A stretch of DNA of 39,538 nt from Nitrospirota bacterium (GTDB lineage: Bacteria; Nitrospirota; Nitrospiria; Nitrospirales; UBA8639), in assembly GCA_003696975.1 (NCBI GenBank), contig RFGT01000069.1, positions 1 to 39,538 of the forward strand, in the 5' to 3' direction. Shown one piece after another: positions 32,008 through 39,538 of this stretch. The notes under the pieces are model-generated. The model was not told the DNA's origin. It saw only the letters and a program-made list of their open reading frames with translations, and made no database searches. How positions within the stretch are numbered: position 1 is the first letter of the stretch; the number at the start of each line of letters is the position of its first letter. The translations under genes and the position numbers were made by a program.

Positions 32008-34374
32008 TCAACTATAGGGCCATGTCCAGTTTCGGATTTCCGGCATGTCTTCGCCATATTGCACAATGTATTCCCTGTGCTGGATGCGCTTATCGCGCAT
32101 CGCCTGCTTTGCATATGCCGCCATTGCCCCTAGCGTCGGCACTCGATCGATAACATCCATGACCAAATGAAATCGATCCAAATCATTGCGGACCACCATA
32201 TCGAATGGCGTGGTGGTGGTTCCCTCTTCCTTGTAGCCCCGGACATGCAGGTTGCGATGATTGGTCCGGCGATAGGTCAACCGGTGAATCAACCAGGGAT
32301 ACCCGTGAAACGCAAAAATAATGGGTTTATCCGTGGTAAACAGCGTGTCGAATTCTTTGTCGGATAATCCATGGGGATGCTCGCTCTGGGGCTGGAGCTT
32401 CATGAGGTTCACCACGTTGATCACCCGAATCTTCAACTGCGGCACATGCTGCCGGAGCAAATCCACCGCAGCCAGCGTCTCCAACGTCGGAACATCCCCG
32501 CAACAGGCCATGACGACATCAGGCTCTGTCCCTTTGTCGTTACTCGCCCATTCCCAAATCCCAATACCCGCGGTACAGTGGGTGATGGCTTGCTCGATGG
32601 TCAAATACTGCAGCTCTGGTTGTTTGCCAGCCACGATCACGTTGACATGGTTGCGGCTGCGCAGACACTGATCGGTCACGACCAGGAGGGTATTCGCATC
32701 AGGTGGCAAATACACACGGATCACCGTCGCTTTTTTGTTGACCACGTGGTCTAGGAATCCAGGATCCTGATGGGAAAACCCATTGTGGTCTTGCCGCCAG
32801 ACATGGGATGACAACAGATAGTTCAGCGAGGCAATAGGAGCGCGCCAGGGGATTTCCTGCGAGGAGACTTTCAACCACTTGGCATGCTGGTTGAACATGG
32901 AATCGACAATATGCACGAATGCTTCATAGGTGTTGAACAAGCCATGTCGGCCTGTTAACAAATAGCCTTCCAACCATCCTTGGCAGGTATGTTCACTCAG
33001 GATTTCCATAACTCGCCCATCAGGGGAGAGATGTTCATCTTCTGGAAGGATCTCGCCGAGCCAGGTTCGTTCCGTGGCCTCGAAGACGGCATTCAGTCGG
33101 TTGGATGCCGTTTCATCAGGACCAAAGATTCGAAAGTTGCGGTGATCTTGGTTCAACTGCATGATATCTCGAAGAAAGCGCCCCATTACTCTGGTGGCCT
33201 CGGCCAACACGACGCCGGGTTTGGGCACCTCTACGGCATAGTCTCGAAAATCGGGCATGCGGAGTTCCTTGAGCAGGACCCCGCCATTGGCATGAGGGTT
33301 GGCGCTCATCCGGCGGGTTCCTGTCGGCGCAAGGTCCCGGAGGACGGAAATGAACCGGCCGGTCTCATCGAACAACTCTTCTGGTTTGTAACTTTTCATC
33401 CAGCCTTCCAGCAGGCGGATATGTTCCGGGTTATTCGCCATCTCGGACAGCGGGACTTGATGCGACCGCCAGAAGTCTTCAATCTTTTTGCCTTCTACTT
33501 CCTTGGGGCCAGTCCATCCCTTGGGGGTTCGCAACACGATCATGGGCCATCGCGGCCGCGTGACTGTGCGGTTAGCTCGGGCCTCGCGCTGGATCTCATG
33601 AATGTGAGCTATCACTGTTTCCAGCGTGCTGGCCATCGCTTGATGCATCGGAGGAGGATCGCTCCCTTCAACAAAGTAAGGATGATACCCGTAGCCCCTC
33701 AGCAAGCTCTCGAGCTCTTCACGGCTAATGCGGGCCAACACCGTGGGGTTGGCAATCTTGTAACCATTGAGATGGAGGATCGGCAGGACCGCTCCATCCG
33801 TCATGGGATTCAAGAATTTGTTGGAATGCCAAGCCGTGGCTAACGGCCCAGTCTCGGCCTCGCCGTCCCCCACCACACAGGCCACAATGAGATCTGGATT
33901 GTCGAATGCCGCACCAAAGGCATGGGACAGGGCATAGCCTAACTCCCCGCCCTCATGAATGGAGCCTGGTGTTTCGGGAGCCGCGTGACTGGGAATGCCT
34001 CCAGGGAATGAGAATTGTTTAAACAGTCTTCGCAGGCCTTCCATATCTTGGGAGACGTGCGGGTAGATTTCGCTGTATGTGCCTTCCAGATAGGCATTGG
34101 CCACCAAGCCAGGTCCGCCATGGCCCGGTCCGGCGATATAGATCATATTGAGGTCGAACCGCTTAATAACTCGATTGAGATGGACGTAGATAAAGTTGAG
34201 CCCTGGTGTAGTTCCCCAATGACCGAGCAGTCGGGGCTTAATGTGTTCCCTGGTCAGCGGTTCCCTCAGCAGGGGATTGTCCAGAAGATAGATTTGTCCC
34301 ACAGAAAGGTAATTGGCAGCTCGCCAATAGGCATCGATCAGACGTAATTCGTGGTCGCTTAGCGGTCCAGCCAT
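32008..34374 (-). CDS. Xylulose-5-phosphate/fructose-6-phosphate phosphoketolase
   Basis: This thiamine diphosphate enzyme splits xylulose 5-phosphate or fructose 6-phosphate with phosphate, giving acetyl-phosphate. The 788-residue length and motifs fit: [56 protein letters not shown] (the ThDP site), [11 protein letters not shown], and [15 protein letters not shown]. The ATG follows AAGGAGG at 6 bases. It lies 51 bases after the trehalose-phosphatase gene and upstream of the APH-kinase fusion. Acetate kinase is encoded on the same strand 2.3 kb upstream, which completes a route from sugar phosphate to acetate and ATP. Confidence 0.96.
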   Translation of the reverse strand: MAGPLSDHELRLIDAYWRAANYLSVGQIYLLDNPLLREPLTREHIKPRLLGHWGTTPGLNFIYVHLNRVIKRFDLNMIYIAGPGHGGPGLVANAYLEGTYSEIYPHVSQDMEGLRRLFKQFSFPGGIPSHAAPETPGSIHEGGELGYALSHAFGAAFDNPDLIVACVVGDGEAETGPLATAWHSNKFLNPMTDGAVLPILHLNGYKIANPTVLARISREELESLLRGYGYHPYFVEGSDPPPMHQAMASTLETVIAHIHEIQREARANRTVTRPRWPMIVLRTPKGWTGPKEVEGKKIEDFWRSHQVPLSEMANNPEHIRLLEGWMKSYKPEELFDETGRFISVLRDLAPTGTRRMSANPHANGGVLLKELRMPDFRDYAVEVPKPGVVLAEATRVMGRFLRDIMQLNQDHRNFRIFGPDETASNRLNAVFEATERTWLGEILPEDEHLSPDGRVMEILSEHTCQGWLEGYLLTGRHGLFNTYEAFVHIVDSMFNQHAKWLKVSSQEIPWRAPIASLNYLLSSHVWRQDHNGFSHQDPGFLDHVVNKKATVIRVYLPPDANTLLVVTDQCLRSRNHVNVIVAGKQPELQYLTIEQAITHCTAGIGIWEWASNDKGTEPDVVMACCGDVPTLETLAAVDLLRQHVPQLKIRVINVVNLMKLQPQSEHPHGLSDKEFDTLFTTDKPIIFAFHGYPWLIHRLTYRRTNHRNLHVRGYKEEGTTTTPFDMVVRNDLDRFHLVMDVIDRVPTLGAMAAYAKQAMRDKRIQHREYIVQYGEDMPEIRNWTWPYS

Positions 34375-34425
34375 TGCCTTCCTCCTTACGCAGGATTTTT
34401 TCCAACCTCATGATCAGCATCGCGA

Positions 34426-35349
34426 TCAGCCACCTTCGTCAGTGACCGAGGGCTCATGAGTCTGGAATTCCCCCCAGTCTCGTGATATATGCTGATCCAA
34501 CACCTCGTCACATAATCGATCCAGAAAGAGCTTGACCTCATCCGGTGAGGCAAGACGGTATTGGGCATATGTGGGGCGGTCCCCTTCGTTTACGACAATT
34601 CCCAGCCCTCTTTCTTGGACGACCCGCAAGGCGGCTTCATCCGTCAGATCATCGCCAAGATAAAGGGGCAGCACTTCCTCTCGTTGCCGTTGACCTGATA
34701 GAGCTTGGAGAATCCACCACAATGCTGCTCCCTTATCCCATGCAACTCGGGGTCGTAGTTCATAGACGCATAGCCCCTCGATCTTCTGTAAATGGGGCTG
34801 ATGGGCCAGTATGCTTTCGATCACCTCCTGAACCATAGGCAGATTCTGAGAGTGAGTCAATCGATAATGGACAGCCACAGAAAATTTCTTCTGTTCGAGA
34901 AAAACCCCTTCCACCCCCTGAAGATGTCGGCGAAGCTGAACTTCAGCCTGGCGCAGGGCCGGGAGGGCATGGACACCTTCCTCATGGCGGAATCTGTAAC
35001 GCTTGGAGCCCATGATATCGAACCCATGGCACCCTGCATAGATCACTGAATCCAGTTGGACTAGCCGTTCCACATCTTCTCGATCACGCCCGCTGATGAT
35101 CCCTACTGGACACCGAACCGCTAGTCGCCTGAGGGTCGTTCGCATGGCTGGCGCAAGTTCTGCCTGTTCTGGCTGATCTGCTAGAGGGGAGAGCGTACCA
35201 TCGTAATCCAAAAAGATGGCCACGGCTTTCCCTGGGACCTCCTGCAGAAGACGCGCAAAGGCTTGACTTGCATGGGGGAGCGCTTGAATCGTTTGGAGAG
35301 GCTTCACTTCATTCTGAGCGGGTTGGATAGACCGGGAATCGCCACTCAC
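34426..35349 (-). CDS. otsB: Trehalose-6-phosphate phosphatase
   Basis: A HAD-fold phosphatase that releases trehalose, a stress protectant. Motif I FLDYDGTLSPL carries the nucleophile Asp (about residue 48 from this start). IISGRDREDVERLV, YAGCHGFDI and GDDLTDEAALR (motif IV) are all in place. I chose the GTG at 35349, which has AAAGGG 5 bases upstream; the frame reaches a TTG at 35406 with no good site. No otsA synthase is in the window. The gene sits between the pentapeptide gene (upstream) and phosphoketolase (51 bases downstream). Confidence 0.9.
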   Translation of the reverse strand: MSGDSRSIQPAQNEVKPLQTIQALPHASQAFARLLQEVPGKAVAIFLDYDGTLSPLADQPEQAELAPAMRTTLRRLAVRCPVGIISGRDREDVERLVQLDSVIYAGCHGFDIMGSKRYRFRHEEGVHALPALRQAEVQLRRHLQGVEGVFLEQKKFSVAVHYRLTHSQNLPMVQEVIESILAHQPHLQKIEGLCVYELRPRVAWDKGAALWWILQALSGQRQREEVLPLYLGDDLTDEAALRVVQERGLGIVVNEGDRPTYAQYRLASPDEVKLFLDRLCDEVLDQHISRDWGEFQTHEPSVTDEGG

Positions 35350-35441
35350 TTGAACCCTTTCAATCTCGTCTGCACCCACTTCCAACCAAAACCTCTCAAA
35401 AGCCAAACCCTATTCTTTTGGACTCCGGTCGGATTGATTTT

Positions 35442-35461
35442 TCCCCTGAGCTATCAGGGGA
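35442..35461. repeat. Perfect 8-bp stem-loop between pentapeptide and otsB genes
   Basis: TCCCCTGA (35442-35449) and TCAGGGGA (35454-35461) pair exactly across GCTA. It lies 12 bases beyond the pentapeptide stop codon and in the leader of the otsB gene. On the minus strand it is followed by A's, not T's, so it is not a classic terminator; it could limit readthrough or shape the otsB leader. Confidence 0.7.
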
Positions 35462-35472
35462 GGAGCGAGCTG

Positions 35473-36207
35473 TCAATATTCGACTTCTTTGGCGCCATGC
35501 TGGAGAGGATCGAATCGATCAGGCCAGGTAGTCATGGCATTGAAGGTCGCACCTTCGAGGTGCGCGCCATCTAGATTCGCGCCTTGCAGAAATGTGTCGA
35601 AGAAGACGGCCTGACGAAAATTTGTGCCCCGAAGGTCGGTCTTCTCCAAGTTGGTGATTTCGAGAGTCGCTCTTGTTAGATCGCTGTAGGCCAGAATAGC
35701 TCCCCTAAAATTGGTGGCCGTCAGATTGGCCCTCGCGAGATTGGCCATGGCGAGATTAGCCCGGAACAATACTGCTTCCGAGAGATCCGCCTCTTGGAGA
35801 TCAGCCGACCCCAAGAAGGCATCTTCCAGATCTGCGCCTTGGAGATTGGCATGTGCCAGATGGGCGCCTCCCAAAAATGCTCCTTTGAGATTCGCATGCT
35901 GGAGATCTGCCCCTGTCAGATCCACATCCATTAAGATGGCTCCCTCCAAATCCGCACCACTCAGGTTGGCAGCGGCCAACGTAGCTGATGTGAGAATGGC
36001 TCCCTTGAGAGAGGCACCCTCAAGATTCGCTTCTGACAAATTGGCATTGCTCAAGATTGCCTGATTCAACATGGCCTGCTTTAGTGTACACCCTGCCCAC
36101 TCAACACGAGGGGTGGGAGGATCGGTACATTTCGCCAAGATCGGATCCGTCCAGGCAAAAGGCCAAATAAGGATAGTCATTACCATGAGCACGTATCGAG
36201 CCATCAT
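35473..36207 (-). CDS. Exported pentapeptide-repeat protein
   Basis: After a signal peptide (ARYVLMVMTILIWPFAWTDPILA, cleavage near Ala-Lys-Cys) come about 30 repeats of the A(D/N)LXX type over residues 40-220, for example ANLSGADLEGAILMDVDLTG. These stack into a right-handed quadrilateral beta-helix. There is a Cys at the predicted mature end region (KCTDPPTP) and another at WAGCTL, so one disulfide is possible. Cytosolic pentapeptide proteins can shield gyrase, but an exported one is more likely structural or wall-associated. Function unknown. It has the DnaA-box region upstream. Confidence 0.93.
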   Translation of the reverse strand: MMARYVLMVMTILIWPFAWTDPILAKCTDPPTPRVEWAGCTLKQAMLNQAILSNANLSEANLEGASLKGAILTSATLAAANLSGADLEGAILMDVDLTGADLQHANLKGAFLGGAHLAHANLQGADLEDAFLGSADLQEADLSEAVLFRANLAMANLARANLTATNFRGAILAYSDLTRATLEITNLEKTDLRGTNFRQAVFFDTFLQGANLDGAHLEGATFNAMTTWPDRFDPLQHGAKEVEY

Positions 36208-36645
36208 AAATGATCTCCTTTCGCATTCGTAGTCTCTCTGCCTCCCGCGGGGGTAGGAGGGGAATCTCCTTCATTGTATGGAAAATGCATAAGCCAGGGC
36301 TACAGCAAAAATTGAACCAGAAAGCACTATCCCCAATTTCTGTGGATAAACTGGGTACAATCCTGAGAAGACAGATGGTTTTTTCAGGAAAGAGCCCTGA
36401 ACCAACAGATTGCCTACTTTTTAAGCATAGCAGTCAAGAAAAGTCTTACCACAATATCTTGTTGATTTTTATGGACAAGTTTGAGGCATTAAGATTTTTA
36501 TCAATCTTAAGCTAGCATTATCTTCAGTCTACTAAGGGACTTCCCCAATAGGTTCGCGAGTTATCCACAAGTTTTCACAACTTCTGTGCATAACACCCCT
36601 AATGGTTTTACCCAGAACCCATGAAGCGGTGAGGCAAAGCAACCC
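36208..36645. other. 438-bp AT-rich gap with DnaA boxes, possible origin or DnaA-binding site
   Basis: Three 9-mers match the DnaA-box consensus TTATNCACA: TGTGGATAA at 36341-36349 and TTATCCACA at 36561-36569 are exact matches to the strongest box, and TGTGCATAA at 36585-36593 is a consensus variant. TTATGGACA at 36469-36477 is one base off. Between them the DNA is A+T-rich, with GATTTTTAT twice (36464-36472 and 36493-36501) and an 8-bp inverted repeat TTAAGATT/AATCTTAA (36489-36510). On the minus strand TTAGTAG follows the boxes at 36535-36529. It holds no gene. No dnaA or dnaN gene is in the window. Confidence 0.55.
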
Positions 36646-37896
36646 TCATACAGCCGAATCAGGAGCAAGAGAAGCCATCGTTTCTCGAGCAATCCATGTT
36701 TCTTCATCTGTGGCCCCCACATACACAGTGATAGGGGTATGATCGGGACTAATACGGGCAATTTCTCCGGGAGCGAGGTGGACAATCTGACGATTCCGCT
36801 CGGCATCGAGAAGGAGTCCGCACCATTCCATCCCATGACAGATTCGAGCCCGAACCTCCGGGGCATGCTCACCGATTCCCCCCCCGAAGATAATTGCATC
36901 CGCACCGCCCAACACCGCTAGATAGGCCCCAAGATATTTACGTGCACGATAACAAAAAAGATCGATCGCAAACTGGGCACGGGGATCGCCCTCCTGAAGG
37001 CTAGCCTGGAGGAGGGCACGCATCTCCCCAGATCGGCCAGACACCCCAAGAAGCCCAGAACGTTCGTTCAGCCATCGTTCCACTTCAGCAACATCCACCT
37101 GCTCACGCTCGGCGAGATAGCCCACGATGGTGGGATCAAGATCTCCCGATCGAGTGCTCATCATAAGACCCTCAAGAGGGCTGAACCCCATCGATGTATC
37201 AATGGCCTGCCCATGCTCAATCGCCGTGATGGAGCATCCACTGCCAAGTTGCAGCGTAATAAGGCGGACGTGCGTTAGCTCACGACCTGTCCCGCGGGCG
37301 TAACTGGCCGCAAGTGCCCCATGAGCGATCCCGTGGAACCCATAACGCCGAATGGCATGTCGTTCAGCTATCTCGGTTGGAAGGGCATAGAAACGGGCCA
37401 CGTGGGGAAGGGTGTAGTAAAAGGCGGTATCAAAGACGACCACCATAGGAATCTGCCCCCCGAGTCGTTCCCGCGCACCATAGATTCCTTCCAGGCACGC
37501 CGGGTTGTGCAGTGGAGCCAAGTCCCCAAGTTTTTCCAATTCCAACAGCACGGTCTCATTAACCCGAGTAGGGCCGACATAGCGATCGCCCCCATGCACC
37601 ATTCGATGGCCAACCGCATCGATCTGATGGAGAGAAAAGGCACAGAAAGGAAACGACTCCGTCATCTTGTCGAAAATCCAATGAACCGCTTCTCGGTGCG
37701 TGCGAATCCGCTTGGACTCCATGACGGTGGGTCCTCCCGCAAGGTGGAGTTCCATTGTGGCATGGTCACCAATTTCGCGGACAAGGCCTGCGAGGAGTGG
37801 ATGATAGGCCCCCATATCAGTAAAAGCCCCCTCACAAACCTCGAAGCCACGGACTTTGAGGGAAGAACTTCCGCTGTTCAAGACAAGCACGCGCAT
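36646..37896 (-). CDS. ackA: Acetate kinase
   Basis: AckA turns acetyl-phosphate and ADP into acetate and ATP. Motifs: RVLVLNSGSSSLKV at the start, VGHRMVHGGDRY, AFYYTLP, RYGFHGIAHG, LQLGSGCSITAI, STRSGDLDP and GGIGEHAPEVR. I place the start at the ATG at 37896, just before RVLVLNSG, giving 416 aa as usual; GGTGAG lies about 10 bases upstream. A longer frame to 38076 adds 60 residues with no family match. It is downstream of the tandem UspA gene and shares the strand with phosphoketolase. Confidence 0.94.
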   Translation of the reverse strand: MRVLVLNSGSSSLKVRGFEVCEGAFTDMGAYHPLLAGLVREIGDHATMELHLAGGPTVMESKRIRTHREAVHWIFDKMTESFPFCAFSLHQIDAVGHRMVHGGDRYVGPTRVNETVLLELEKLGDLAPLHNPACLEGIYGARERLGGQIPMVVVFDTAFYYTLPHVARFYALPTEIAERHAIRRYGFHGIAHGALAASYARGTGRELTHVRLITLQLGSGCSITAIEHGQAIDTSMGFSPLEGLMMSTRSGDLDPTIVGYLAEREQVDVAEVERWLNERSGLLGVSGRSGEMRALLQASLQEGDPRAQFAIDLFCYRARKYLGAYLAVLGGADAIIFGGGIGEHAPEVRARICHGMEWCGLLLDAERNRQIVHLAPGEIARISPDHTPITVYVGATDEETWIARETMASLAPDSAV

Positions 37897-38222
37897 GGGT
37901 GGGTGACTCACCAGGCAGAAGTGACACTGTCTCTCGCGAAAGGCAATCGTTCTGTGCCCCTCGGCATAGCCTTTTCCCGCATGGCGATAACATGTCACAT
38001 CATACACATCCTTCTTAGCCCAACGCACATATTCTGTCAGGAATCTGTGGAAAACATTGGAGAGATACAGTGTCAAGGAGGGAAAACCCGTGATCCTCGA
38101 TGGCGGTCGGGGACGATCTGGAAACCAAAGAAGACCCCTTGGATTGCCCTGGCTCCGGTGCCAGCAAGAAAAGAAACGAAGATCCTATAAACGCTTGAGC
38201 GAGAAGGACCAACTCTGATTCG
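37897..38222. other. 326-bp gap between usp and ackA genes
   Basis: No gene is visible. On the minus strand a TTGACA at 38076-38071 is a good -35 but no matching -10 lies at the right distance. TGTGGAAAA at 38046-38054 is one base from a DnaA box. Confidence 0.35.
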
Positions 38223-39188
38223 TCAGGAGGCCCGGCGGCGCACCACGAGAACGGAACAGGGCGCATGACGTGCCACACGACTGGAAACACTACCTAGCAG
38301 GATGCGCCGAAGACCCGTCAATCCTTTCGAACCCACGACTACCAGATCCGGCAGAAGGAGTTTGGCTGCTTTCACTATCTCTTCTGCCTCATGCCCCAGA
38401 ATCAGGGACATTTCGACGGTCTGTTCACCATCACCAAACGCGTGGAGTGTCCTATTCAGCAGTTCATGGGCGTGCTTGCCTCGCAGGCCAAACGCGCGCT
38501 CTGCTTGCCGAGAAAACTCTTCTCCCGCCACGTCCCAGGTGGAAAGACCATGTGAAGTCTGATGCAGCCATTTTTTGATGACATGAAGAATGGTAACGCG
38601 CGACCGTTGGGGAAACACCAGGCTTTTCGTAAACTCCACCGCGGCCCACGCATCGGGTGATCCATCGACCGCCAAGAGAACGTGGAATGGAGCACCACGA
38701 CGCCTCCGCCGCTTCGAGCGAACAAGCAACACGGAGCATCCGGCCTCGTTCAAGATCCATTCGCTCACGCTGCCAAGCCAGAATCGCTCAAGTTTCGAGT
38801 GCTTTCGCGTCCCAACCATGACCAGATCGATCTGGCATTCATCGATCATTCGTAAGATCTCGGCTCCTGGGATCCCTACACGAAGCACCGGCCGCGTCTC
38901 AATGTTGAGACGTTTCAGCTCTCTCATCACATGGGCAAGAAACGCTTTCCCCTGTTGTTGCAGCGCCTGCTGCCACAGAGACTCTTTTTCTGACGGAGAC
39001 CCTTTTTCTGGTAGATCTGCTGCCGGGTGTGGTGAAGGAGGTTCCGGCTCCTCCATGGCTCGCTCCTCTTCGAGATGGACCACATGCAGAAGGTAAACCA
39101 CGGAACCACTGGGGAACCTCATCATCCGAAGGAGCGCGATCGTGGCTTGCATGTCGATCGATCCATCTACTGCTAGCAAGATTTTCAT
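38223..39188 (-). CDS. Tandem-domain universal stress protein
   Basis: Two UspA domains in one chain. Each opens with the ATP-binding strand ILLAVDGS or VLLAVDGS and ends with a nucleotide-binding G-x2-G-x9-G(S)-type loop: GTRKHSKLERFWLGSVSEWI in the first, GSKGLTGLRRILLGSVSSRV in the second. Between the domains lies SKRRRRRG, a strongly basic linker, and the first domain holds a Pro/Glu-rich insert of about 30 residues. I chose the ATG at 39188, seven bases after AAGGA; a GTG two codons upstream is possible. USPs next to phosphoketolase and acetate kinase genes are common, suggesting induction with low-energy metabolism. Confidence 0.94.
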   Translation of the reverse strand: MKILLAVDGSIDMQATIALLRMMRFPSGSVVYLLHVVHLEEERAMEEPEPPSPHPAADLPEKGSPSEKESLWQQALQQQGKAFLAHVMRELKRLNIETRPVLRVGIPGAEILRMIDECQIDLVMVGTRKHSKLERFWLGSVSEWILNEAGCSVLLVRSKRRRRRGAPFHVLLAVDGSPDAWAAVEFTKSLVFPQRSRVTILHVIKKWLHQTSHGLSTWDVAGEEFSRQAERAFGLRGKHAHELLNRTLHAFGDGEQTVEMSLILGHEAEEIVKAAKLLLPDLVVVGSKGLTGLRRILLGSVSSRVARHAPCSVLVVRRRAS

Positions 39189-39538
39189 TCGCACATCCTT
39201 AATCTAAAGCCCTATTAAGATCAAGCGTGCCCCCTTTCAGCGCATACGATCATGCTTTCCCCTCCTCTACCACGCTGGCAAAGCGGGCCACTGGTCTTCA
39301 CTGGAGCCGCATGAAGGTGTGTGCTGGTCAGCCGCGATCGAACATTCGTATTATGAAGCGTGCATATGCAGAGATCAAACGGAAAACGGTACCAGAGAGT
39401 CCTGTTTGGCGCTCTCATGGAGCGTATCATCATTGCAATGGGCTGGACATACGGATAAACTGAAAAACCTTGCATCAAAGCATTTATGCCGAGCAAGAAC
39501 GCGAACAGCGAGAGGAACCTCCAAGAAGGGTGAGCAAC
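39189..39538. other. Right edge, no supported gene
   Basis: About 350 bases upstream of the UspA gene. Two overlapping frames exist (plus strand 39227-39463; a minus-strand frame open from the right edge to 39221), but neither has a ribosome binding site and both have poor composition. The minus frame begins hydrophobic at the edge, so the tail of a real membrane protein cannot be excluded. Confidence 0.3.

Noticed and set aside
37321-38190. 289-codon plus-strand frame
   Set aside because: It is antisense to acetate kinase, has no ribosome binding site and poor composition, while the opposite strand carries every AckA motif.
39221-39538. Minus-strand frame open from the right edge
   Set aside because: The start is hydrophobic but the C-terminal half is rich in Arg, Cys and Pro without pattern, and no ribosome binding site can be judged; not enough to call a gene.
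1-39538. Mobile elements, CRISPR arrays and rRNA
   Set aside because: I looked for terminal inverted repeats with transposase or integrase motifs, evenly spaced direct repeats and conserved rRNA segments and saw none.

Overview
The window looks like chromosomal DNA of a free-living Gram-negative-type bacterium. Several products carry export signals, and the genes are short, dense and mostly on mixed strands. The base composition is moderate (a little over 50% GC by eye), and I see no phage, IS, CRISPR, tRNA or rRNA. The mix of families (geranylgeranyl-reductase-like flavoprotein, PPi-type phosphofructokinase, phosphoketolase, CADD/TenA-like enzyme, two stand-alone RRM proteins, tandem UspA protein) would fit Nitrospirota such as Nitrospira. 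No taxonomic marker is present, so this is an inference only.

Left part (1-16340): a secreted protein cut by the left edge, two small hypothetical/membrane genes, an RRM protein, a SlyD-like FKBP isomerase with two plausible starts (exported and cytosolic), a flavoprotein reductase, MsrA, a PPi-type phosphofructokinase with a small exported partner, an RlaP-like nucleotidyltransferase, three small proteins, Trm112, DUF502, GNAT, a P1-family peptidase, a FIST sensor protein, a decayed FKBP gene, and a GcvT-Nudix pair joined by an ATGA overlap.

Middle part (16364-20837, minus strand): a compact amino-acid cluster. A small VOC protein with HGLS/DUF1338 hallmarks overlaps a lysine/saccharopine dehydrogenase. 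After a 210-bp gap come a 2-oxoglutarate/Fe(II) oxygenase and a proline-racemase-family enzyme whose second catalytic Cys is Thr, the signature of trans-3-hydroxy-L-proline dehydratases. Together they suggest lysine (and perhaps cyclic imino acid) metabolism. An orphan receiver protein follows.

Right part (21185-39538): a fatty-acyl desaturase, a second RRM protein, a 743-residue 7TM-GAF histidine kinase, a CADD/TenA-like diiron protein with a perfect 15-bp hairpin downstream, a CBS-pair protein, an HDOD protein translationally coupled to a soluble transhydrogenase, and then a minus-strand carbon/energy block: tandem UspA, acetate kinase, pentapeptide-repeat protein, trehalose-6-phosphate phosphatase, phosphoketolase and an APH-kinase fusion. 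Phosphoketolase makes acetyl-phosphate, which acetate kinase can turn into ATP. The 438-bp AT-rich gap between acetate kinase and the pentapeptide gene holds two exact and one consensus-variant DnaA boxes next to AT-rich repeats. It is the most unusual non-coding stretch in the window.
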